A stretch of 64,000 nt of DNA, from positions 1 to 64,000 of the forward strand of contig NZ_WMIG01000017.1 of the NCBI RefSeq assembly GCF_009711205.1, written 5' to 3'. Position numbers and translations under genes: made by a program. The notes below the pieces were generated by a model. That model was not told the DNA's origin and searched no databases. It saw only the letters and a program-made list of their open reading frames with translations. Of the stretch, positions 53,706-61,198 are shown piece after piece. Positions within the stretch are counted from its first letter, which is position 1. Each line of letters begins with the position of its first letter. This stretch comes from Paracoccus litorisediminis (GTDB lineage: Bacteria; Pseudomonadota; Alphaproteobacteria; Rhodobacterales; Rhodobacteraceae).

Positions 53706-54806
53706 ATGAAGACATACCTGATTTCGGCTCTGGCACTGACGATGGGGCTGGGCGCGGCACATGCCGAGGAATTCGATCTGAACGCGCTGATCGAGGCGGC
53801 GAAATCCGAACCGCCGCTGACGGTCTACGACTCGACCGGAAAAATCACCGACATGGCCGAGGGCTTCGCCGCCAAATATGGGTTGCAGGCGACGGGCACC
53901 AAGACCAAGGCCACCGCCCAGCTGGAAACCATCATCCGCGAGGTGCAGGCCGGCAATGTGCAGACAGATGTGTCCTTCATCTCGGATGTGCCGGCGACCA
54001 TCGGTCAGCTGCTGCCCGGAGGTTTCGCCGAAAGCTGGGTGCCGCCGGATCTGGCCAATGACATCGCCGCCGAGGCACGCGATCCGCTGCTGGTGGTGTC
54101 CAGCCCGAACGTCCTGACCTTCAACACCGCGCTGTCAAAGACTTGCCCGATCACCAATATCTGGCAACTGACCGAGCCGGAATGGAAGGGCAAGGTCGCG
54201 ATGCAGGACCCGCTGGGCAAGCCGTCCTATACCGACTGGTTCAACCAGATGCGCAGCCATGCCGATGAAAAAATCGCCGCTGCCTATGAAAAACAATATG
54301 GCAAGCCGCTGGGAACGGAATTCCCCAGCGCGACCGAAGCCTTCGTTGCCGCCTTGGCCAAGAACGGCCCGCTGCTGACCGATTCCGACAGCGCCGCCGC
54401 CGAGGCGGTGGCAGCGCCGGGCCAGACCCAGCCCTTTGTCGGCCTGGTCTCGGCCGCGAAGTTCCGTGACAATGCCGGCAGTGGCTTCACGCTGGGCCTG
54501 TGCCACGGCGTCGATCCGATCATCGGTTTCTCGAATGCCACCGTCGCGGTGATCGTGAAGGGCACCGACAGCCCGAATGCCGCCAAGCTGTTCATCCATT
54601 ACGCCATGACCGCCGAGGGCATCGCCCCGCAGGCCGAGGATGGCAAGGTCTCGTCGAACCGCACCGTCGGTCTGCCGCAGAACGAACCCTCGGGCATTGG
54701 CGCGCATATGGACGAAGTGCTGGCCTATATCCCGTCCTCGGGTTTGCAGGATTGGGACACCCGGCAGGATTGGCAGGATTTCTGGCGGCTGAACTATGTG
54801 CGCTGA
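53706..54806 (+). CDS. AfuA/FbpA-like periplasmic binding protein (2 of 3)
   Basis: 366 aa, signal peptide MKTYLISALALTMGLGAAHA. The mature part begins EEFDLNALIEAAKSEPPLTV and carries YDSTGKITDMAEGFAAKYGL, the phosphate-pocket-like loop region, then CPITNIWQLTEPEWKGKV and YTDWFNQMRSHADEK. It is closer to copy 3 than to copy 1 by eye. GGAGG sits six bases before the ATG at 53706; the ATG at 53703 is too close. It lies 58 bases after copy 1. Confidence 0.85.
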   Translation: MKTYLISALALTMGLGAAHAEEFDLNALIEAAKSEPPLTVYDSTGKITDMAEGFAAKYGLQATGTKTKATAQLETIIREVQAGNVQTDVSFISDVPATIGQLLPGGFAESWVPPDLANDIAAEARDPLLVVSSPNVLTFNTALSKTCPITNIWQLTEPEWKGKVAMQDPLGKPSYTDWFNQMRSHADEKIAAAYEKQYGKPLGTEFPSATEAFVAALAKNGPLLTDSDSAAAEAVAAPGQTQPFVGLVSAAKFRDNAGSGFTLGLCHGVDPIIGFSNATVAVIVKGTDSPNAAKLFIHYAMTAEGIAPQAEDGKVSSNRTVGLPQNEPSGIGAHMDEVLAYIPSSGLQDWDTRQDWQDFWRLNYVR

Positions 54807-54828
54807 CCTTGGCTTTGGGGAGATGCTT

Positions 54829-55929
54829 ATGAAAAAACTGCAGTTATCCGCCCTGTCGCTGCTGCTGGCCACCGGCCCCGCCTTGGCCGAGCCGTTTGAT
54901 CTGAACGCCTTGATCGCTGCGGCAAAGTCTGAGCCGCCAATCACCATCTATGACAGCACCGGCAAGATCGTCGACATGGCCGAAGCCTTCAGCGCGAAAT
55001 ACGGGTTGAAGGCGACCGGCCAGAAGGTCAGCGCCAACAGCCAGCTGGAAATGCTGATCCGAGAGGCGCAGGCCGGCAATATTCAGGGCGATGTGGCGCT
55101 GCTGACCGACACGCCCGCCGCCATCGCCCAGCTTTTGCCGACCAATGTCCTGCACAGCTGGGTACCTGCAGATCTTGAACCCGACATCCCGGAATCCTAT
55201 CGCAGCCCGCTGGCGATTTCGACCAATGCCAATGTGTGGGCCTATAACACCGAAAAATATCCCGAATGCCCGGTCACCAATATCTGGCAGCTGACCGAGC
55301 CGGAATGGCGGGGCAAGGTCGTGCTGATCGATCCTCTGACCAAGGGCACCTATACCGACTGGTTCAACCAGATGGCCCTGCATGGCGAGGATGCGCTGAA
55401 GGCGGCCTATCAGGCGCAGTATGGCAAGCCGCTGGCCAGCGACCAGCCCTCGGCGGCGGCGGCTTGGCTGGCGGCCATGGGGGCCAATGCGCCGCTGATG
55501 GCGGACGGCGACGACCGCGTATCAGAAGCGGTCGGCGCCCCGGGTCAGCCCGAGCCGTTCATGGGCCTGCTGAGTTCGGCCAAGTTTCGCGACAATGCCG
55601 ACAAGGGTTATCGGCTGGGGCTTTGCACCGGAATGAATCCTTGGGTCGGCTGGTCCTATAGCAAGCTGGGGCTGATCGCCTCGGGGACCGACAGTCCGAA
55701 TGCGGCCAAGCTGTTCATCCATTACGTGCTGACCGAGGAAGGGATCATGCCGCAGATGATGGACGGCAAGATGCCAACCAGCGCCAAGATCGCCCTGCCG
55801 CAGGACGAGCCCTCGGGGCTGGCCCAGCATCTGGCCGATCTGTTCCCCTATGATGCCAAGACCGGGATGGAGGATTGGGACAGTCGGCAGGATTGGCAGG
55901 ATTTCTGGCGCGTCCATCACACGCGTTAG
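54829..55929 (+). CDS. AfuA/FbpA-like periplasmic binding protein (3 of 3)
   Basis: 366 aa, signal peptide MKKLQLSALSLLLATGPALA. The mature part begins EPFDLNALIAAAKSEPPITI with YDSTGKIVDMAEAFSAKYGL, and the C-terminus ends WDSRQDWQDFWRVHHTR, matching the WDTRQDWQDFWRLNYVR of copy 2. The start at 54829 follows GGGGAG. Three binding proteins with one permease/ATPase suggest one pump serving several related ligands. Confidence 0.85.
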   Translation: MKKLQLSALSLLLATGPALAEPFDLNALIAAAKSEPPITIYDSTGKIVDMAEAFSAKYGLKATGQKVSANSQLEMLIREAQAGNIQGDVALLTDTPAAIAQLLPTNVLHSWVPADLEPDIPESYRSPLAISTNANVWAYNTEKYPECPVTNIWQLTEPEWRGKVVLIDPLTKGTYTDWFNQMALHGEDALKAAYQAQYGKPLASDQPSAAAAWLAAMGANAPLMADGDDRVSEAVGAPGQPEPFMGLLSSAKFRDNADKGYRLGLCTGMNPWVGWSYSKLGLIASGTDSPNAAKLFIHYVLTEEGIMPQMMDGKMPTSAKIALPQDEPSGLAQHLADLFPYDAKTGMEDWDSRQDWQDFWRVHHTR

Positions 55930-55944
55930 CCACAGTTGACCGGC

Positions 55945-55965
55945 GGGCCGGGACGGTCCCGGCCC
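55945..55965 (+). other. Strong hairpin after the third binding protein
   Basis: GGGCCGGGAC and GTCCCGGCCC are perfect 10-base arms around a single base, 16 bases after the stop. There is no T-tract. It probably protects or partly terminates the binding-protein message before the phosphatase genes. Confidence 0.6.
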
Positions 55966-55986
55966 CCAGATCCAAACAATGGGCAG

Positions 55987-56832
55987 ATGATGAACGACCA
56001 TATCCTGCAGGCTGCCATCTCGGCCAGTCGCCTTGCGGCACCCGAACTTCTTGCGGCTTTCCGGGGAAGGATCGAGGTGGATTTCAAGGTGGACCGCCAT
56101 GACCCGGTGACCATCCATGACCGCCGCGCCGAGGCGATGATCCGCGACAGCATCTTTCGCGCGATCCCCGATTCCACCTTCATGGGCGAGGAAGGCGGCA
56201 CCACCGGCGATGGTGAGGTGAAATGGTTCGTCGACCCGATCGACGGCACCTCGAATTTCGCAAGCGGGATTGCCTTCTGGTGCATCTCGGTGGGTGCGGT
56301 GGTCGGTGGCAAGGTAGTCGCGGGCGCAATCTATGATCCGGTTGCCGACAACCTGTTCACCGCCTCCAGCGCCGGGGCTTGGCTGAACGGCAAGCCGCTG
56401 CGCAGCATTGATGCCCCTGCCGAGGAAAATGCCACGCTGATCTGCGGCTATCCGGTGACCCGCGATTTCCGGCTGGACGGGACCGAGCTGTCCTTGCAGC
56501 GCTTCGGGCGCATGGTCCAGACGGTAGCCACCCTGCGTCGCCCCGGCAGCGCGGCATTGTCGCTGGCTCATGTCGCCGCCGGCTGGGTCGATGCAGCGGC
56601 GGGCTTTGGGGCCAATCCTTGGGATGTCACGGCGGGCATTCTGATCGTCGAGCGGGCGGGCGGGCGTTATCTGCCGTTCTCGATGGGAAAATGCAGCGAC
56701 AATGCCCCGGCCTATGAGCATCCCGGCTATCTGGCCCTGCGTGGCGGGGCCGATTATCCGACGCTGAAATCCATCGCGACCGAGATTTCCCGGCATCGGG
56801 CCACCAGCCGGCCCATGGCCACGCAGGACTGA
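55987..56832 (+). CDS. Inositol-monophosphatase-family phosphatase (1 of 2)
   Basis: 281 aa, no signal peptide. The metal/phosphate site is complete: GEEGGTT (Glu), WFVDPIDGTSNFASG and NPWDVTAGILIVERAGG. The FIG-type fold hydrolyses inositol-1-phosphate, histidinol phosphate, fructose-1,6-bisphosphate or PAP with Mg2+. Next to an importer of the AfuABC type the likely substrate is an imported sugar or polyol phosphate. ATGs at 55987 and 55990 are equally possible. Confidence 0.85.
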   Translation: MMNDHILQAAISASRLAAPELLAAFRGRIEVDFKVDRHDPVTIHDRRAEAMIRDSIFRAIPDSTFMGEEGGTTGDGEVKWFVDPIDGTSNFASGIAFWCISVGAVVGGKVVAGAIYDPVADNLFTASSAGAWLNGKPLRSIDAPAEENATLICGYPVTRDFRLDGTELSLQRFGRMVQTVATLRRPGSAALSLAHVAAGWVDAAAGFGANPWDVTAGILIVERAGGRYLPFSMGKCSDNAPAYEHPGYLALRGGADYPTLKSIATEISRHRATSRPMATQD

Positions 56833-56866
56833 ACAGAGATGGCGCAGGCCAAGCTGCAAATAGGGT

Positions 56867-56880
56867 TGCACTGCTGTGCA
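56867..56880. promoter_or_regulatory. Palindromic operator TGCAC-TGCT-GTGCA (site 3)
   Basis: The dyad extends to TTGCAC...GTGCAA (56866-56881) and lies 37 bases before the second phosphatase gene, in the only sizeable gap between phosphatase genes. An internal, LacI-controlled promoter for 56917-59965 is likely. Confidence 0.7.
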
Positions 56881-56916
56881 AATCCAGCGAAGACGATGTC
56901 ATAAAAGGGCGAATGC

Positions 56917-57762
56917 ATGACACTTGACACCGAAGCCATCGACCGCCGCGAAGCCTTTCTGCTTGAGCTGCTGACATCCGCGGCGCTGCTGGCCAAGGAG
57001 GGCTTTTCGCGGCAGGTCGGGCAGCCCGTCGGCATGAAGGGCCCGCAGGATTATCTGACCGAAACCGATGGCATGGTCGAGGCTCATATCCGCAGCCGCA
57101 TCGCCGAGACCTTCCCCGAAGACGGGTTTCTGGGCGAGGAAACCGGCGGTCGCCCCGGCAGTCAGGCTTGGGTGGTCGATCCCATCGACGGCACCGCGAA
57201 TTTCGCCCGCGTCATCCCGCATTTCTGCATCTCGATCGCCTTCGTGGCGAATGGCGAGGTGCAGCTGGGCGCGATCGTGAACCCGATCCTCGATGAGGTC
57301 TATCTGGCCCGCAAGGACCGGGGCGCGCGGATGAACGGCAAGCCGATTCATGTTTCGGCGACGGCAGATGTGACGGCGACTTCATTTGAAATGGGCTGGT
57401 CAAACCGCCGCCCGACGCTGGACTATATCACCGCCGTATCGACCCTGTTCGAGGCGGGCAGCAATGTGCGACGGGGGGCCTGCGGCGCGCTTGGTCTGGC
57501 CTATGTCGCCGATGGCCGCAGCGACGGCTATGCCGAATTGCACATGAATTCATGGGATTGCCTTGCCGGTCTGCTGCTGGTGCGCGAGGCGGGCGGGGTC
57601 ACCGGCCCGTTCCTGTCGCTGGGCGGGCTGACCGAGGGCGCGCCGGTTCTGGCCGCCAATCCGCATGTGGCACAACTGCTGTCGCGATCAACCGGGATCG
57701 CGCTGCTGGCCGGACCAGATCTGCTTGCGCAAGACGAAGAAGGATTGTTGAGGACCGCATGA
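56917..57762 (+). CDS. Inositol-monophosphatase-family phosphatase (2 of 2)
   Basis: 281 aa, cytoplasmic. The motifs are GEETGG, VVDPIDGTANFARVIPHFC and MNSWDCLAGLLLVREAGG, all complete. The DYLTETDGMVE segment near 48-58 provides the third family landmark. It differs from copy 1 over most of its length, so the two probably act on different esters. Its stop overlaps the next gene (ATGA). Confidence 0.87.
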   Translation: MTLDTEAIDRREAFLLELLTSAALLAKEGFSRQVGQPVGMKGPQDYLTETDGMVEAHIRSRIAETFPEDGFLGEETGGRPGSQAWVVDPIDGTANFARVIPHFCISIAFVANGEVQLGAIVNPILDEVYLARKDRGARMNGKPIHVSATADVTATSFEMGWSNRRPTLDYITAVSTLFEAGSNVRRGACGALGLAYVADGRSDGYAELHMNSWDCLAGLLLVREAGGVTGPFLSLGGLTEGAPVLAANPHVAQLLSRSTGIALLAGPDLLAQDEEGLLRTA

Positions 57763-58388
57763 GTGACAAACCCACACGGCATCACGACCGCCCGCTGATC
57801 AGCCCCGTTTATGAAAACCTGCCCGGCTACGGCATCGATCTGTATGTCGGCGGGCGCGAGGGGGCCTCGGATGTGGCCCTGCTGCGCGCCAATGGCATCA
57901 GCACGGTGCTGAATTGCGCGGTGAACCTTGATTTCAACTATGTCCCGGTCCCCGATGAGGTCTCGCATGACAGTCGGGTCGATTATGGCCCGGCGCTGAT
58001 CCGCTATTACAAGCTGGGCATCGTCGATGGGCCGGGCAATCCCGATACGATGATGCTGGCTGGTTACTACCAGCTGCGCGGTGCGCTGGATCAGGTGATG
58101 CCGGACAAGCCCAGCTATCCGTTGCGCGAGCGCGGCAATGTCTTGGTGAATTGCCGGGCCGGACGTTCGCGTTCGGTCATTCTGGTGGCGCTGTTTCTGC
58201 ATCTGCATTTGCCCAAGGAATTCCCGACCCTGAATTCTGCCATCGACCATGTCCGCGTGAAACGCGAGCTGCATCCGGACGAATGGCATGAAACGCCAAA
58301 ACCCATGCTGATCGCCGCCGCCGAGCGCACGGCGCGCTGGGTGCATCTGATCGAGGCCGCGCGCGCCGGGGACGAGGCCGCCGCGTGA
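57759..58388 (+). CDS. Dual-specificity-type protein/ester phosphatase
   Basis: 209 aa. The C-x5-R loop is NCRAGRSRS with Cys132 as nucleophile and Arg138 holding phosphate; the usual His before the Cys is Asn, as in some atypical phosphatases. Asp90 in the GIVDGPGNP loop may be the general acid. The DSP fold in bacteria often acts on small molecules such as inositol phosphates or phosphatidylglycerophosphate, which suits this operon better than a protein substrate. It overlaps both neighbouring genes. Confidence 0.82.
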   Translation: MSDKPTRHHDRPLISPVYENLPGYGIDLYVGGREGASDVALLRANGISTVLNCAVNLDFNYVPVPDEVSHDSRVDYGPALIRYYKLGIVDGPGNPDTMMLAGYYQLRGALDQVMPDKPSYPLRERGNVLVNCRAGRSRSVILVALFLHLHLPKEFPTLNSAIDHVRVKRELHPDEWHETPKPMLIAAAERTARWVHLIEAARAGDEAAA

Positions 58389-59965
58389 TCCGCATTGCTG
58401 TGATTGCCGATCCGCATGTCCATGACTGCGGCTGGCGACCCGAGGGGGCAGGTCTTGACGCGGCGATCCGCAGCTTTGGCGATACGCTGGCCTCGACACG
58501 GGTGTTCAATGAAAGCATTCCGGCCTTTCGCGCGGCGTTGGACTGCGCGGTCGCGGAAGGGGCCAAGCTGGTGCTGCTGGTCGGCGATCTGACCGATGAT
58601 GGGCAGGCACCGAATATCGCGGCCGCTGTGGCGCTGATCGCTGAATATCGCGACCGGCATGGGCTACGGGTTCTGGCGACGCCGGGCAATCACGATTTCT
58701 TCGCCTTGCACGGGCGGCCACAGAAAAAGACCTTTCTGACCGCCGATGGCACGCCGCAAACCTTATGCAGCACCGATTGCCCCGAGGCGGCGACGCTGGG
58801 CATGGATGCGGCGCTGCGCCGGATGCAGCATCTGGGCTATCGGCCCGAGCCGGGCGATATGCATTGGGAAAGCCCCTTCGGCACCGACCCTGATTTCGCG
58901 GCGCGAACCTATCTTGTGCCCAGCCCGGATGGTGGCACCAGCTGCCGGATGGTCGACGCCTCCTATCTGGTTGAGCCGGTCGAAGGGCTTTGGGTCCTGT
59001 CCATTGACAGCAATGTCAGCGTGCCGCGGGATAATGCGCAGGATTTCACGGACCCCGCTGCCTTTCACGACGCGACCGATGGCGGCTGGCCGACGGTGCT
59101 GCGTCACCGGGCACATCTGCTGCCGTGGATGCGCGATGTGGCGGCGCGGGCCAAGGCGGGCGGCAAGCAATTGGTGGCGTTTTCGCATTATCCGGTGCTG
59201 GACGTGCTGGCCGGCACTGGCAGCGATGAATTGCGGATCTTTGGCCCGACCGGGCTGGCCCGCCGCACCCCGCCGTCAGTGGTGGCCGAGGCCGTTGCCG
59301 CGACCGGTGTGCCGCTTCATTTCTCGGGTCATCTGCACGTGAATGATACGGCTTTTCACCCTTATGGGGGCCGGGGTCTGTTCAATATCTCGGTCCCCTC
59401 TCCGGTCGGTTTCTGCCCGGCGATGAAGATCGTCGATCTGGATGGCGACCGGGTGACGATCCGCAGCCTGCCGTTGTCGCAGGTGCCCGGCCATGATCTG
59501 GCATTCGCCGCGTATCGGGCCGAAGCCGGGGCCTCAGTCGGGCCTGCGATGCATGCTGCGGATCATGGCGCGTTTCTGGACCATCACTTGGTAGAACTGG
59601 TCCGTGGCCGCTACGTCCCGCGCGAATGGCCTGCGGAAATGGCGGAATTCGTGGATAATGCCCGCGTCGACGACCTGCTGGCGCTGCTGGGCGTGCCGCT
59701 GGCCGATGCCCCGGATCTGACCATGTGGCAGCTGGTCGAGGACTGGTATCGCCTGCGCAAAGCCGGGACGCTGGCCGAAGCCTATGTCGCCCCCGAGCGT
59801 TTGGACTTTTACCGACGGCTTTGCGAAAGTATTCCGCCAGGGTCTGACAACAGCCTTGCGGGCCGCTTCTTGGTACTGCTGCGGATACTGCGCGGCTATC
59901 TGGGCAGGCTGCCGAATGGTGATTTCACCTTGGATATGCGCGACCTGTCGGTCAGGGGCAGTTGA
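58385..59965 (+). CDS. Calcineurin-like metallophosphoesterase
   Basis: 526 aa, GTG start overlapping the previous stop (GTGA). The five metal motifs are visible: ADPHVHD (Asp9, His11), VGDLTDDG, PGNHDFF, AFSHYP and FSGHLHVND. The catalytic domain spans about 1-340 and is followed by a roughly 180-residue extension of unknown role. No signal peptide is present. It may act as a phosphodiesterase that opens glycerophospho- or nucleotide-type diesters before the monoesterases work. Confidence 0.87.
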   Translation: MIRIAVIADPHVHDCGWRPEGAGLDAAIRSFGDTLASTRVFNESIPAFRAALDCAVAEGAKLVLLVGDLTDDGQAPNIAAAVALIAEYRDRHGLRVLATPGNHDFFALHGRPQKKTFLTADGTPQTLCSTDCPEAATLGMDAALRRMQHLGYRPEPGDMHWESPFGTDPDFAARTYLVPSPDGGTSCRMVDASYLVEPVEGLWVLSIDSNVSVPRDNAQDFTDPAAFHDATDGGWPTVLRHRAHLLPWMRDVAARAKAGGKQLVAFSHYPVLDVLAGTGSDELRIFGPTGLARRTPPSVVAEAVAATGVPLHFSGHLHVNDTAFHPYGGRGLFNISVPSPVGFCPAMKIVDLDGDRVTIRSLPLSQVPGHDLAFAAYRAEAGASVGPAMHAADHGAFLDHHLVELVRGRYVPREWPAEMAEFVDNARVDDLLALLGVPLADAPDLTMWQLVEDWYRLRKAGTLAEAYVAPERLDFYRRLCESIPPGSDNSLAGRFLVLLRILRGYLGRLPNGDFTLDMRDLSVRGS

Positions 59966-59968
59966 TCC

Positions 59969-61027
59969 TCAGGGCCGGACGGTCTTGCGCCAGACGACAT
60001 GGACCGGGAAGCGGACTTTGGCCGGGCCGCCCTCGTCCTCATCCAGCATTTCGGCGATGTAGTCGGCGATTTCGGCGATGGGCTGGCGGAAGGTGGTCAG
60101 GTCATAGCCCAGCCAGGACGCCGCCGAGATGTCGTCAAAGCCGATGACGCAGATATCCTCGGGGATGCGCAGCCGAAACTCGATCCGGGTCGCGTCCAGA
60201 AAGCCAAGCGCCAGCAGATCGGTGACGCAGAACACCCCGTCCGGTCGGTTCGATCCGGCCAGCAACTGCCGCGCGCTTTCCGCACCCGAGGCATAGCCCG
60301 TCGGGCCGGCGCGGCTGACCGCGACCTCGATCCCGGCGCTTTTTGCCGCGGCCACAAAGGCGGTTTCGCGGGCGACAATGCTGGGGGTCCCGGCGGTCGA
60401 GCTGACCACGGCCAGCCGCGTGCATCCGGCACGGCGCAGCATGAAACAGGCCTCGGTCGCGGCAGCTTCGTTCTCGATCATCAGGAATTGCGGGCCTTCA
60501 ATCGCGTCGTCGCGGTTGATCAGGATGACCCGTTGGCCGTTCTCGATGCAGGTTTCGACCAAGGATAGCGGCGGCGCACCTGACACCACAACCGTCGCCT
60601 CGGCCCGGTAATTCAACGTCTGGCGCAAGGCGGCCTCGACATTCGCAGGCTGACCGGCGGTATTCAGCACCATCACCACCTTGCCCTTGTCCTGCAGGCG
60701 GCGGGTCGCGGCCTCGACAAAGCTGGCTTGGAACGGGGTCTGCATCTCGGCCACGATCAGGCAGACGATCCCGGAGCGGTGATGGATCAACCCACGCGCC
60801 AGATGGTTGACGTGGTAGCCCAGCTTTTCCGCAGCGGCGAGCACCTTGGCACGCGTCTCGGGCGAAACGCTGGCCCCATCGGTAAAGGTGCGCGACACCG
60901 CCGAGCGGGAAACGCCCGCAACTTCCGCCACCCTGCTGGCGCTGACCGAGGCCTTCCGGGGTTTAAGCTTCGACTTGGCCACCGCAACCTCATACCGGGA
61001 CTGCACGATATGGCTCCGATCTCGCAC
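59969..61027 (-). CDS. LacI-family transcriptional repressor
   Basis: Up to 352 aa. The helix-turn-helix reads SASRVAEVAGVSRSAVSRTF with the hinge helix AAEKLGYHVNHLARGL near 70. The periplasmic-binding-like sensor domain follows (GIVCLIVAEMQTPFQASFVE, DGVFCVTDLLALGF, VIGFDDISAASWLGYDLTTF). The start is uncertain: GTGs at 61027, 61006 (GGAG site) and 60982 are all in frame. It is convergent with the phosphatase operon and divergent from the NaPi gene, with operator 4 between them, so it probably represses itself and the whole locus. Confidence 0.88.
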   Translation of the reverse strand: MRDRSHIVQSRYEVAVAKSKLKPRKASVSASRVAEVAGVSRSAVSRTFTDGASVSPETRAKVLAAAEKLGYHVNHLARGLIHHRSGIVCLIVAEMQTPFQASFVEAATRRLQDKGKVVMVLNTAGQPANVEAALRQTLNYRAEATVVVSGAPPLSLVETCIENGQRVILINRDDAIEGPQFLMIENEAAATEACFMLRRAGCTRLAVVSSTAGTPSIVARETAFVAAAKSAGIEVAVSRAGPTGYASGAESARQLLAGSNRPDGVFCVTDLLALGFLDATRIEFRLRIPEDICVIGFDDISAASWLGYDLTTFRQPIAEIADYIAEMLDEDEGGPAKVRFPVHVVWRKTVRP

Positions 61028-61120
61028 GCGGGGTCAGTATCCTGCTTTCCCCCTTTGTTCAGGAAACTTGGCCGAATTGCAAGTCATGCCGTCAGCTTCG
61101 ACGCAGTTCAGGTGCCGTTT

Positions 61121-61157
61121 GTGCAAAGATATTGCACTGCTGTGCAGATAGATGCAC
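61121..61157. promoter_or_regulatory. Operator cluster TGCAC-TGCT-GTGCA (site 4) with flanking half-sites
   Basis: The full site is 61133-61146. Extra half-sites flank it in alternating orientation: GTGCA at 61121 and TGCAC at 61153, roughly one helical turn apart each time. It lies 53 bases before the NaPi gene and about 106 before lacI, suited to control both. Confidence 0.7.
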
Positions 61158-61198
61158 TGTAACCTGATCCGACCGCCGTCGGAGCGGAGAGCGGCATC

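Noticed and set aside
49564..55929. Ferric-iron uptake system
   Set aside because: Sequence type alone would allow it, but four phosphatases, a LacI regulator and a Na/Pi-family gene in the same locus fit an AfuABC-like phosphate-ester importer better. No Fur-box-like sequence was seen.
49142..61146. NtrC sites as explanation of the TGCAC/GTGCA palindromes
   Set aside because: NtrC sites have TGCACC and GGTGCA with a longer centre (17 bp in all). These four sites are 14 bp with a 4-base spacer, and a LacI gene lies in the locus.
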